From Blattamonas nauphoetae (Eukaryota; Preaxostyla; Oxymonadida), in assembly GCA_033064195.1 (NCBI GenBank), contig JARBJD010000107.1, forward strand, positions 156,326-220,325: a stretch of DNA of 64,000 nucleotides, given 5' to 3'. This document shows positions 36,801 through 47,298 of the stretch, piece by piece. A program made the translations under genes and the position numbers. Every line of letters begins with the position of its first letter. Position 1 is the first letter of the stretch. The notes beneath the pieces are model-generated. The model worked only from the letters and a program-made list of their open reading frames with translations. It was not told where the DNA came from and did no database searches.

Positions 36801-37954
36801 TTTTCTTCCTTTGCTTCTTCTTCCTCTATCTTTTCTTCTCCGTTCGTCTTTGCTTCTTCTTCCTCTGTCTTTTCTTCTTCTACTGTATCTTTCTCTTCCC
36901 TTTCTTCTTTCGATTTTTCTTCCTCGTTTGTCTCTTCCATTTGTCCCTCTTCATTTTCTTGCTCCTTTTCCTTCACACTCTGCGATTCAGGATCATCTAT
37001 CCCATCTCCTTGATCCTCCGTTGGTGGTATATCAACTTTCTTTTCATTTGGTTGCTCTTCCGGATTATCATCCTCTTTCTTTGTGTCGTCTCCATCATTT
37101 TCAAGTTTGTGAGCCGAGTCATCATGATTTGTTTCGTCAATATGTTGTTCATCTGTTGATGCTTCTTTCTCTTCTTCTATATCCATTTTATTATCATCAT
37201 TCAAGATTTCTTCCTCGATTGATCGAGGAGAATCTTTCTTTTCATCTCTTGTTGTCTCTGGATCATCGAAGTTTGAGAGGTTGTCGAGTGAGTGATGAGA
37301 GAGAGTATCTGGGGATGGTTCGGCTATTTTGAGGTCGTTCGAACTAGAATTGCTTTTATTATCCTCTGAGGATGAAGAATCTTTTGAATCTAAGTGAGAA
37401 TGAGATGACTGAGTTTCATGTTCTGTTTCATCTTGTTTAGGAATTGTGGTGTTGTCGTCTTCAACATTAGGATCATTTTCATCATGATGTGTTTGTTCTT
37501 GTGGTTGTTTTTCTTGGTTATTTGGATCTTGTTGGTTTGGATCGTTCGAATCTCCCGGTTTGAATTCATTTGGATTAATGTGATCAATAGAAGATTCCTC
37601 TTCAGGTGTGTCTGAAAATAACTTATGTTTTTTCAAATTTTCAATGATTTTTTCTTCAACAGATGAGTATAGAGGATTAATTTTATGTTCTGTTCGAAGG
37701 AGTTGTCTTTTCTCAGCTGGAAGGTCAATATACTTTTTGATCATTTCCACGTCATTATCACCGATGTACCGCAGATCGATAAGTCTCTCGCAGAATGATG
37801 GAAACGTGATTGGTCGTAGTACCCCTTCAGGGATTTCATCATAAGGATGTTTCTGTTCGTCTGGTTTTTGCTGGGTTGGTGTTTTCTGAGTTTCTGATCC
37901 AATTGTTTTCGCATTTTTGAGGGAAGTTTGAGGCGTGCCTTTGGCCATTTGCAT
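33863..37954 (-). CDS. Giant Glu/Lys-rich repeat protein of unknown function
   Basis: One uninterrupted frame of 1,363 residues from the ATG at 37954. An upstream GTG in frame is not used. The N-terminal 140 residues look folded (FCERLIDLRYIGDNDVEMIK, PAEKRQLLRTEHKINPLY). Then follow about 450 residues of Glu/Lys/Asp-rich sequence with five tandem 31-residue repeats (EKIDEEGTKEGGKKEEEKT core), a Pro/Gln linker, and long charged coiled-coil-like helices (RRREFEKRKEMMAQNARKRE). A conserved-looking C-terminal segment is TLELEVRKGKKALVRLMSND followed by a helical stretch, and the last 35 residues are almost all acidic. No orthologue is recognised. A cytoskeletal or ciliary scaffold would fit the composition but is a guess. 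The antisense strand is open for long stretches only because of the codon bias. It is divergent from the helicase with 65 bp between starts. Confidence 0.75.
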   Translation of the reverse strand: MQMAKGTPQTSLKNAKTIGSETQKTPTQQKPDEQKHPYDEIPEGVLRPITFPSFCERLIDLRYIGDNDVEMIKKYIDLPAEKRQLLRTEHKINPLYSSVEEKIIENLKKHKLFSDTPEEESSIDHINPNEFKPGDSNDPNQQDPNNQEKQPQEQTHHDENDPNVEDDNTTIPKQDETEHETQSSHSHLDSKDSSSSEDNKSNSSSNDLKIAEPSPDTLSHHSLDNLSNFDDPETTRDEKKDSPRSIEEEILNDDNKMDIEEEKEASTDEQHIDETNHDDSAHKLENDGDDTKKEDDNPEEQPNEKKVDIPPTEDQGDGIDDPESQSVKEKEQENEEGQMEETNEEEKSKEEREEKDTVEEEKTEEEEAKTNGEEKIEEEEAKEEKTEEEAKEDEKNEDEKIDEEGTKEDGKKEEEKTEEEAKEDEKNEDEKIDEEETKENEKKEEEKTEEEAKEDEKNEDEKIDEEGTKEGGKKEEEKTEEEAKEDEKNEDEKIDEEGTKEGGKKEEEKTEEEAKEDEKNEDEKIDEEETKENEKKEEKGDKEEDETKQEEGDQTVETPGVDIENPEDEDFERMKGGGDPDSDSDQSSSRREKEKAKEAAKVVAKALFGRKRRTDKTGTQQEDDQEVEDNDEIKTNQTNEQEQTNEQEQTNEQDATDVDPQSTEQIQNKDEHDAEATEKENKKKNNVHTKKEKQREAEEKRKEEEKKKEINDLVNRLKNVKESRLVILLMVWPGFVAKASKTPQSEPKEGGTVKQGEKAEEKEEGTEQEGEKAEPKEGDTEQKGEKAEEKEDDPSSVPLWNVLNWFAHAIVAGNMINTCPTPYPKKHPAAVKAALEMWKSKREYERKEEEEKKKENEERERKKRQKQANQRYKAANQKGNQVLIRKKVNEVQERAEKEESEKRRREFEKRKEMMAQNARKREYLKEMQRIEKEEENMRKEEEKKNRQKERQSAKQDQTHSAKHEVSLKEKQQQGIELALKRKQMTEEKKRREQEEEDRRRQQMRRKLFGKNAPPSELDDPSPSDRQMEPKDDDQKDDGVTDEEQDDSAQNAPVKRKRRSANWAARLSRINSKSDEERRRIARELSLERRGQDSTYCPSPVLTDRYSIKPDFEKKSEYFGESEDEKEAREKNERTLEERRERSQERQRKSEDYSDESEDAENLGYAGMKRRQDEKKNSTPQADRGRSERRKNEDPLSRSSIAEIKGAEAVVHRMRKALAMQEEKKRMLEYRPRSEGVPKPTQPKEFSFGDGTKRPDNKHDENQPEEIITLELEVRKGKKALVRLMSNDDIDKKVQDLAHIWSLNLDSQEKLHQFFQDTKDEWEARRDEEAADGGDEADVEEEDDEEEEEEDYEESSEEGDNSVA
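36344..36808 (-). repeat. Five tandem 93-bp coding repeats
   Basis: The word CATCTATCTTTTCATC recurs at 36376, 36469, 36562, 36655 and 36748, exactly 93 bp apart. Each unit encodes 31 residues of the Glu-rich protein. Neighbouring units differ at only a few sites, and two variants (EGTKEGGKK and EETKENEKK) alternate, which points to recent unequal exchange or slippage. The regular frame-keeping period shows selection for the protein repeat. Confidence 0.9.
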
Positions 37955-38019
37955 CTTGGAGGAGAGATGGACGATGAACACAGCCCCCACAAGTTTTTCT
38001 TTTCGTTTTTCAGCCTCTT

Positions 38020-41000
38020 ATGGATGAAGAACGAGAGTTTATCAATGTTCCAATTCATTCTTTTCAAGTCAAGTTTCCATTTCAACCTTATAAATGCCAA
38101 AAGCTTGTGATGGACAGACTACTTGGAGCATATCAAACTCGAACAAATGCACTCTTAGAATCTCCAACTGGAACTGGAAAAACTCTTGCACTCCTCTGTG
38201 CTTCTTGTGCTTTTCAACAACATCATAAAGATCTGATTCTTCAAGAGCAAATAGAAGCTCGCGAGGCGTACCTTAAACAAGAAGAGGAAGCAACAGAACC
38301 AGAAGTTGTCCAGATGGCTAAACTGTCTGATTTGGAGGATATAGTTCTTCCAAAAGGTTCTAAACCATTTGACCAAGGTATGTTCTCAGTGGCGCACTTT
38401 CAGCATGATTTCTTGAGGTCGAAGTTCATTGGCCAATTTTGTCTTATTCGCAAGTTTTCTGAACTCCATATTTCATTACCGGAGAATATACTCAATCATT
38501 ATACATTTCTGTTTTTTTCTTCAGATTTGGATTTTATTCCACTCACACAAACTGAAACTCCATTTTCTCCTCCCCCACCGACTCTTGCGACAAAGGTGAC
38601 TATCCACACTCCTTCATCAATATCACGTTCTCCACAAGTATCATCTTCCATCACACCAAAATCAAAACCACCTCCTCCCATCTCACAGGCAGCAATCCTC
38701 CAATCCATCTCTCGCATCTTCTATCTCACAAGAACCCATTTTCAACTCACCCAAATTGTCAACGAACTCAAATCCACACCCTATACCCCAACAATGACAC
38801 TTCTTGCTGCCCGGAGACACATGTGTCTCAATGACTTTGTGATCAACTCCCAAGCACCAAACGAGGAATGCGCCAAACTCTGCAAAAACGATGAATGTGA
38901 ATATGCACGCGGAGCAAGAAGGATGGTCACTGATCCCAGAGTCCGTTATGGTCTATGGACACTTGATGAGATCAAACAGATCGGGAGAGAAGTCCGAGGC
39001 TGTCCGTATCTCGTCGCGAACCAACTCGTACAGACGGCAGAAATTGTTTCCCTTTATTTTTTCTGATAAATTGGTTTCTCTGCATCCTTTTTGTTAGATT
39101 TTCATGCCATACAACTATCTTCTCACTCGTTCTATTCGCCGTGTTCTCAACATGGGACAGATGATGCAGAATGCCCTTCTTCTTTTCGATGAGGCTCACA
39201 ATATTGAGTCGACCTGCATTGACTCCGCCACTGTCGCCCTCCCACTCCAATCACTTGACATCTCTCTGCTTATCCTTCAACGATCTGTCATCCAGTTTGA
39301 TTGGTTGAACAACGACATGAACGAGGGTGAATCTTCAGTCTACAGGGACATCTTCAAACAAGATGGAAGCAAAACACAACTCACAGCAAGACAGATGGAA
39401 CTGTACAGAGAACAGCAGGAACGGAGAGAGAACGAAGACGATCCTGGCTGGTCAATGCCGTTCAATCTCACGATTTTTGTGATGGATGTACAAATTCTCC
39501 ACCAGTCTTTGTTCGAAGGTGAAATCACAAACGAAGCAGCTGTCCTTGACGAAATCCGAAGCATCATCAGAGGATGGGTTCCAAACTCTCCGATAGTCCT
39601 CGGGCTCGAACACCTCAACCAACGTCATCGATATGAGACCGACGTCGCTGCAGGGCGGATGGATCAAAATCGAAGGCAGACTGATGAAGAGCTGTTCGCG
39701 AGCATTTTCATGCATTCTGCAATGGGTGTTAGCATCGTCTTTCTGATGAAGCTTCTCGAGAGATTCCTTCAGTGGATCATGCAGAAAGAAACCGAAACCA
39801 ATTCTTACCTTAACGGTCCCGATATTCAACGAGTTGCGTCACAAAGTTCAATGTCAAATACTCCTCACAAGCAGACTGTTGTCGCAGGAGGACGCATTCT
39901 GTGGCAGGAAGACAGTGTGAACTGGCAGAAAAAGAAAGCGGTTCTCAATCTGAGTGGCTATGAGGGACTGGCTCTCTTCGAAGAGTGTGGATTGAGCAAA
40001 TTGGGAGTCACTATTCATCAGGCATTCCTAAACGTCTTCCTCACGTACGTGTTTGGTGGAGAGAAGACAAAAGAGAAGGAGAAAGACCTGGAAAATGAGA
40101 TCAAGCAGAATGCAACTCCAGACCCAACCGCTGGAGAGGGAGATGGAGACGGAATGCAAAGGACAAAGAGCATGGAAGAGCGGGACCAGTTCAATACTCG
40201 CAAAGTGAACCGAAACAGGAAAGACCGGACACGTGAGAACGAACTCTTCCAAAAGAAAATATTCTCAATCCTGTCCTCTCACAGTGCAGAGCTCAACATG
40301 TACTTCGACATGGCTTCTCACCAACAAGATCCGCCCGATCGTGATGATGATGACGACATTCAGGAGAGGTTCCAATACAGCGGAAGAGGAAGAGGGGGAC
40401 ACCACCCTCCGAACCAGCACCCACCTAACAGAGACCCATCAACACTGGATGGCTCGCTGATCCCAATTAGTTTTACACATCAACTCCTCTCCAAATTTGG
40501 CCGAAACGAGCTGTCGCTCACAGATGATACTGTCCTCACTCTGGAAAGGCTCCTCGACATCGCATGTGTTTTTCACGAGGAAGAGAATCTGAATGTCCCC
40601 AACTATCAGCTCTGCATGACATTCGCAGGCCCGATCGAAGTCGGAAATCAATCCAGGAAAAACTGGAGGGACAGGAGAGGAGCTGAGGAAGAATCGGAAT
40701 CGGCCACTTATGTCCGTACGAGGCCATATTCTTACCTGATGGGTGGAACAACCCTCAATCATCCATGTTCGCTCCTCACATTTCTTCCACAATCGCCCTC
40801 TGTGGCCTTCCATCCACTCGCGAAGTCACATTCCATCATCCTGACTTCCGGTACGCTCTCACCGCTCTCCTCGCTTCCTTCTGAACTCGGAGTCCCTTTC
40901 GCCCATTCACTTGAATGTCAGCACGTCGTTGATCTTCCCACACAGGTTTTCGCGACGGTGATCCCCACAGTTCACATGACAATCCCATCCCCATCATCGT

Positions 41001-44000
41001 CACCAAATCGAACAGAAACACAATTTGGACAGGGAGGCGTGATGCCTCTGTGTTCGTCTTTCAAGGAAATTAAGAGCGAAAGAATGGTTGATGCATATGG
41101 AATCTCTCTCCTGAAACTATCTCAATCCATTCCACATGGAATGCTTGTCTTCTTCTCGTCTTTTTCACAGCTGTCATCATTCCTTCATCAATGGAACAAC
41201 AATGGCTTGTTACAGAAATTGATGGAAGAGAAGAAGCTGTTTATTGAACCGCGTGAATCTGCACTCCCACCATCCTCTCTCAGAGCTGCTCAACCATTCG
41301 GTGCTCAAGAGACTCGGAGCAAATGGCGACAAGGAGCTCAACAGAAAGAGCCCCAAAATGTTGAACTGAGTCTGGTGATGCTGCTGATGGAGTACTATCG
41401 ACAAGCAGTCAGAGAAAGTGTTCGGGAGAAGAAGAGGAAGAACGGTGAATCTGTCCAGGACATTGACAACGATTCTGATGACGGTCTAGATGAACTGATC
41501 GAAGGAACCGAACAGGACGATGATACCATCATCTCACCTCGAAGGACCAGGCTTAGTCTGATCGGAGGGCAGATCGGTTTTGGGCAATCACAGCAGGACA
41601 AAGGACAAACCAAGTCAAAGCAAGGGCAGTCCAAAAAGCAGAAGGGAATCTCCACGTCGTTTTCGTCGATCGTTCCTTTCGAGGGACAAGGCAATGCGAA
41701 AGGCGGAGCGATCCTCTTCGCTGTCTGTCGAGGAAAAGTGAGTGAAGGCATCAACTTCTCGGATGAGTTGGCACGAGCAGTGATTCTGATGGGTATTCCA
41801 TATCCATCTCGCAACGCATTGGAAATCGAGTTAAAAATGGAATTCAATGAGAAACAGGCAGAAAAATGGAAGAAGGATGGACGAGGAGGGCAAGCAGGTT
41901 CCACCACTGGAGCCATCACTCCACTGTCTGGACAGCAATGGTATTCACTCCAAGCCACGCGAGCAGCTAATCAAGCGTTGGGAAGAGTAATTCGGCATCG
42001 CTACGATTATGGTGCTCTGATTCTTCTGGATGCGAGATATTTGAAAGAGCAGAGCAGTGCAAGCGATGGACGAATCCGAAGCGACGTCAGCGCTCGAAAC
42101 AATCTCTCAAAATGGTTCGGAAAGGATGTCCGAGAAATGGGGAGCTGTGAAGAAGGATGTGCAAGAATGCAACGATTCTTCGCCCACGCAGACGATGTGT
42201 ATGGAACAATCAGAAAGGAAATCGAACAAAAAAAGAAGGACGAGATCAGACGAAAGAAAGAAGAGACTGTCAACCAATTCAATCGAGTGATGAGCATGTT
42301 GAATGATGGGAAAGAACCGCAACCAAGTGCAGACACAATGCAGACAGACTTTCAACAAGATGATCCAAAACAAGGTCCTGTCTCGTTGGCGCACAATGTC
42401 CTCCATCAAAGTCGAACGCCAAGCTTAGAAGTTTTCGAAGTGAAAGGTCTCGGGCGGTCAAGAAGCATCATTTCGAGGGAAGCATCACCACGACGACTGT
42501 CTCAGGATGAGAAAAAGGCTGAGATCAGACAGTTCTGGAACCAGAAGCTCCAAGAACACAGATTACTACCAGAATCAAAACCAGTTTCTGGTGAAAATGA
42601 ACTGAACCTCGGACAAGTTCAGGAAGAGACAATGTTGAAGGATGAAGACGTCACTTTCTTCGATCAGAACATGAAACAAGAACCAGATAGTCAGACTCTA
42701 GCTCCGTCATTCGCTCGAGCATCAACTTTGCCACTCACCTCCGATCAGCTGTCGACGTCAGCACGTTCAGAGTCAGTAACACCGATCACATCTCCAAGAC
42801 CTCTCTCTGTTCTTCCTTCCTACCTTTTAACTCGTTCATCAACACGGAAAGAAAAAGACGCAACTTCGGACATTCTGAAAACCGAATCGTCACTCGTTCT
42901 TCCGTCTGAATCTGTTCTGGTCGAACCAGAACCCAAAATCACAACCCGTCAGTCATCATCGCCCGACGTGGGTCAATCTCCGGTTCCCGTTCAGCTCCCA
43001 TCAATTCTACCCCCATCTCTTCAACCAAATCTCTCACCAGAAGTGCTGCCACAAGCATCAGTCCAACAAAAGCATCTCTCTTCGATTCAATCATTCTCAA
43101 CCCCACCATCTCTCCCACCCTTCCTCCAATCCCACAACCAACCGTCGAGTTCAATGAAGCACTATGATTCAATCCCAATCAACACCAAGGCAATGCTCTC
43201 CTTCTCAAAATTCGCTCAGGCTTATCAAAATCAAAATCCAGCGGAGATTGTTCAAAACAAGCAATCACGAGATATTCAACGAAGAACGGAAATCGGGAAA
43301 AGACTCTCACGGATCATGCGACAACAATTGAGAGCAAAGAAAGACAATCTCACAAATCAAAGTTTGATGAAAATCGAAGAATCGCAATTCAGCAATGATG
43401 AACGTCACCCTTTCACTCAGCCTGGGCAGCCCAGGACCAATCGGACTCCTGCGACCCCCTCCCCACTCCCAACTGCCCCGAATTCCATGTCAGTCACTCC
43501 GAATGCACCAATCTCGACAGGACATACACTTCTCATCAAAAACGAGCCAGCTGTCTTCGAGAATGGGCCTCAGATAATTCCAGCGCAATACTCTCTCCCC
43601 GATACCCCACCCGCCGCATTGAATCAACCACCTCGGCATCTCTCAATCAATTCTCCAGCTCTACCCATTTCACATTCCTTCATCCAAAAGCTTGCTCCAC
43701 CGTCCCTCCCTTCACTCAGCATCAGCGACGATTTCAATGTCGGTGGAAAGGAGAAACGAACACTCAGCGAAATCCAAAATGAACAGAGAGCGAAAGCAGC
43801 CAGATTTAAAAAACTTCAGTCGCTCAAGCAACCCTCTGAATCACTTGCACCGAAACCCCCCTCCATCAAGAAAATGGACACTGCTGGGATTGTTGCTTTC
43901 AATGGAAAGTGGATTGAACAGACCAATCGAAGGCCATTCGATTCAATCAACAGTTCAGACCTTGGCGGGGATTATAACGAAGAAGAAGAGTCGGTCATGC

Positions 44001-45736
44001 TGGCCATTCTTCAAGAACAGGACATGCAAGGGCCTCCGCAAACTCAAAGTCTGAACGAGTTGAAACATCATAAAACACAGCTGCATCCTCATCCGTCACT
44101 TGTCGAGTGTGTGTCGATTGGGCCACCGAAAACCATTGCTCGTCCTCGAATCAAGCAAACCAAAACCATTCAGCAGAAAGAAGGATATGATGGTGGGAAG
44201 ATGGCCAATGCAGACGACATCCTGATGCATTCACTCGTGAGCTGCCGTCACTGTGGAACCTGTCTCATTGTCCACGTTGATCAAGATTCACCGTTCATCA
44301 TGCATACCACCAGGAACCATCCAATATGGGTCTTCAATCCTGCACCATCAACACAGCACATCCAACCGTCTCCTCTTCATCCACTTCCACAACCAATCCC
44401 ATATCCTCTCACCACATTCCCAACACAGTTCCATCTCGCCTCCTTCCATTCGTCAATTCGTCCCCCAGTCGTCAACACCACAACAGCCTTCCAAGATTCG
44501 ATGACGGTTCTTGGTCACAACGACGCTGGGAAGGGAGGGCCTGGTGCCGAGAAAGATGGAAAAGCGATCAGCATCATGAAAGCAGCTCTGATGTTACCCT
44601 CTCAACGAGTCCTGACCAAAACGATGGAATACATGGCACACGTCAATGAGTTACTTGCTGATTCGCGAGATCGGAGTCCACATGGACGAAAAGCCGATCA
44701 GGATGACACAAAAGATGTTGCTGCTGGAAACAACTCGCTTGTGGAAAACTCGGCAGGCGATTTCCTGTTCTCTCAGCCACCTCACAGTATCTGGGGAATC
44801 GTTTTTGAAGGCGCTGTTGTCGGACTGGATGGACGATTCACAAAGATGAGGGGAACGAATGTGAGAGATGTTGGAGGAATTCACTCTCAAGTCGCTGAGG
44901 CACGGAGAGACCGAAAGAAAAAGAAAAGAGAGGAACGGATGAATCGAAGACATTTGGAGGAGGACAAACGAGGCAATGAGCCAGAGGATTCACCAATCCC
45001 ACAGCCTGAATCCGAAGAAACACCACCTCGTCCATCAAAACAAAAGCGACCAACCAGTTTTCAAGTCTTCGATCTCTCAGAATCATCAACTTCGTGCTCA
45101 TCCTCAGACGACTCGCGTGTTCTTTCCTCTCTTGCTCCTCAGATGCAAACTGGGTTGTTCTGGAGTCAAGCAGAATGTCGACTGTATTCCTCGCTCCTCT
45201 GCGCTGGTTGCTCATCCATCATCGGTGTTCAAATTGTTGCTGATGGATGGCTGAAAAGTGCTGAGAAACGGCACAAAATTGAACGGCGAAGAAAGAAAGA
45301 CATCAGCGGGAAGAATAGCAAGCGGCGATCCAATCAAATGGATTCTGCGTCCAGCGATGAATCAGACACCGACTTTCTTGGCACCGTTTTTTGGGATTTG
45401 GAAAACGTTGGTGTCAATCCGAAGATTGGTGTGACAATGATCAAAACTAATGACGAGATGCGCCAAGATCAGACGGACAAAGCGAAGAAAGACATCTCTG
45501 TTGAGGCCCCTCCTGAAAAACCAGTCGAGATGGATGATCAACCACAGGCTCATCAACCGAATGAAGCAGATGATTCAATACTCTTTTCTGAAGAAAAGTT
45601 TGAAGTTTCTGATCTTCACCTACAGGTGAATCGTGCTCACCCACAACAAGGGCCACAAAGGCATGATCCATCACTAAACGACGATCCTATCGACAATATT
45701 GAAGATCTGGATGAATGGGATGATGAAAGTTGTTAA
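38020..45736 (+). CDS. FANCJ/BRIP1-like Fe-S DNA helicase with very long C-terminal extension
   Basis: Exons 38020-38377, 38525-39045 and 39098-45736 give 2,505 residues. XPD-family superfamily 2 motifs in order: ESPTGTGKTLALLCASCAFQ (Walker A, about residue 45); four cysteines of a likely 4Fe-4S cluster between MCLNDF, CAKLCKNDECEYARG and GCPYLVANQL; LLLFDEAHNIE (DEAH box); ILTSGTLSPL; CRGKVSEGINFSDELARAVI; and QALGRVIRHRYDYGALILLD. FANCJ unwinds 5'-3' and resolves G-quadruplexes and crosslinks with BRCA1 and mismatch-repair partners; RTEL1 is the alternative. An insert of about 60 residues separates motifs Ia/Ib. Beyond residue 1,300 lie 1,200 mostly disordered residues. They end in paired CxxC motifs (CRHCGTC about residue 2,008; LLCAGCSS about 2,327) that could bind zinc. 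The first intron is 147 nt, a multiple of three and free of stops. Confidence 0.85.
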
Positions 45737-45820
45737 TTCACGCGTTTTTCTTTGAAATAACCTTGCACTCATTTCATTTGAACCTACCCATTGTCTTTTG
45801 ATTCGATCCTCTTTCCGTCA

Positions 45821-47123
45821 ATGAATCGTCCAGATCCCCTTCTACTTGGTGTTGGATCATTCATTCTGAAAGGTCTCACTCCTGCTAAGAACTTCATTCC
45901 CGCTTCACTCCGAAATGAACAATCTTTGTCGTCTATTCTGGTAAACAATGGAGATATCCGCCACATCTTTGCCACACTTGCGGAACTTCCATCTAATTTT
46001 GCAGATCGCTCATTAACGATCTATTTATGTGAACGAAATGCAGAGACTATTGCTAGAGATCTCCTTCATCTTCTTATCTTAAATGATATTTCACTCGATG
46101 TTAATCAACGTGCAGAGCTCTTTCTAGATTCTTACGGGAACCTACAAATCACAGAATTCACAGCTGATTACATCAAAAGCAAAATCAAGCTTCTTATCGA
46201 CTTTATTTATGGAAAACCAGCACCATTTCTTGATTCGATCGACTGTTCACTCCTCACCTTTCGAAACAAAGATGCTCTTGAACGAATCTTCAAAGACTGG
46301 TTGAATGAAGATGATGTTACACCAGAAACACTTTGGGATATGCGATTAAAGGAGTATTATGGAGATCGATATGATTCTCGACGAAACATGGTTGATTGGG
46401 ATCTTCACATGAAATTGAAAGATCTTGGAGCATCAATTGTGTATGATAAAGAGTTTCTTCGATGGAGAATGGAAGGACTCGCTTTCCCGATGCGAGAAGG
46501 TGGCCATACAAAGCCAAATCTTACACTCATCACTACACTCGCAGGAAGTGTTGTATGCTTATCTCTTTTTTCTATTTCGTTTTTTTCTCTTTTTATCGTA
46601 GAAAGGCACAAAAGTGAACTCGAGGGGGTACTGGGGAGATATTGTCAATGGTCCTTATTTCTCGTTCGGACTTGAATGCAAAGATCAGAGTCTCTTCAAA
46701 ACCGCAGACAACAAACACGTTCACTCAAGTGGACAGGTGTCTATGCAGCATGTAAGGGAGCTCTTAACAAGCTGTGACGAGCGCTGGAAAGGCCAGAAAG
46801 GTAATGTTCGTATCATCCCAATAATTGGAGAATACCCAACCATTCTCAAACCAAACAAATTTACTAACATTGTAAATATTGTGTGCTTGGACTCAACTGT
46901 GGCAAAGGATTATGACGTTGTGGATCGGATGCTGATCAAGAACAAACCAGGTTTCCTCCTTGTGGACACACCAAAATTCATCCTTGACATCAAACCAGAA
47001 ATAAAGAAGGAGTTTGTGAAAGTTACCGCCGCAGAAGCGCAAAAACGTCAATGGGTCATGGAAGATCCAGAGAGTGAGTGGCCGACCCAACTACGAATAA
47101 ACATCCCTTCTCTTCCAGAGTGA
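45821..47123 (+). CDS. DNAAF3: Dynein axonemal assembly factor 3 (PF22-type)
   Basis: Exons 45821-46552 and 46602-47123 give 417 residues. The ATG follows AT-rich sequence 84 bp after the helicase stop. The order of blocks fits DNAAF3: an N-terminal half with GDIRHIFATLAELP, YLCERNAETIARDLLHLLIL and ALERIFKDWL, then LWDMRLKEYYGDRYDSRRNM and DWDLHMKL, and after the splice GTKVNSRGYWGDIVNGPYFS with FGLEC, a strongly conserved family stretch. The C-terminus includes RIIPIIGEY. DNAAF3 acts in the cytoplasm to pre-assemble outer and inner dynein arms, so the organism builds motile flagella. The 49-nt intron begins GTATGC. The family call is firm; the exact start is likely because upstream frames lack an ATG. 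Confidence 0.9.
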
Positions 47124-47298
47124 CGGCATGCCCGATGTCTTTTTTCTCTTGAACATTCATTATTTCCAAATATTCATCATATTTCACGACTTCATCATTT
47201 CGCAGACCGACCCAAATGAATAAACCGTCTCGAGGTGTGAACGGGTCAGAAGTGGGGCGGAGGTTGACAGTTAAAACAAATACAGTGAATGAGTTGGC

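Noticed and set aside
36097-37332. Long Leu/Phe/Ser-rich open frames opposite the Glu-rich gene (plus strand).
   Set aside because: These are mirror images of the GAA/GAG/AAG-rich codons of the minus-strand gene. They have no independent start context or family.
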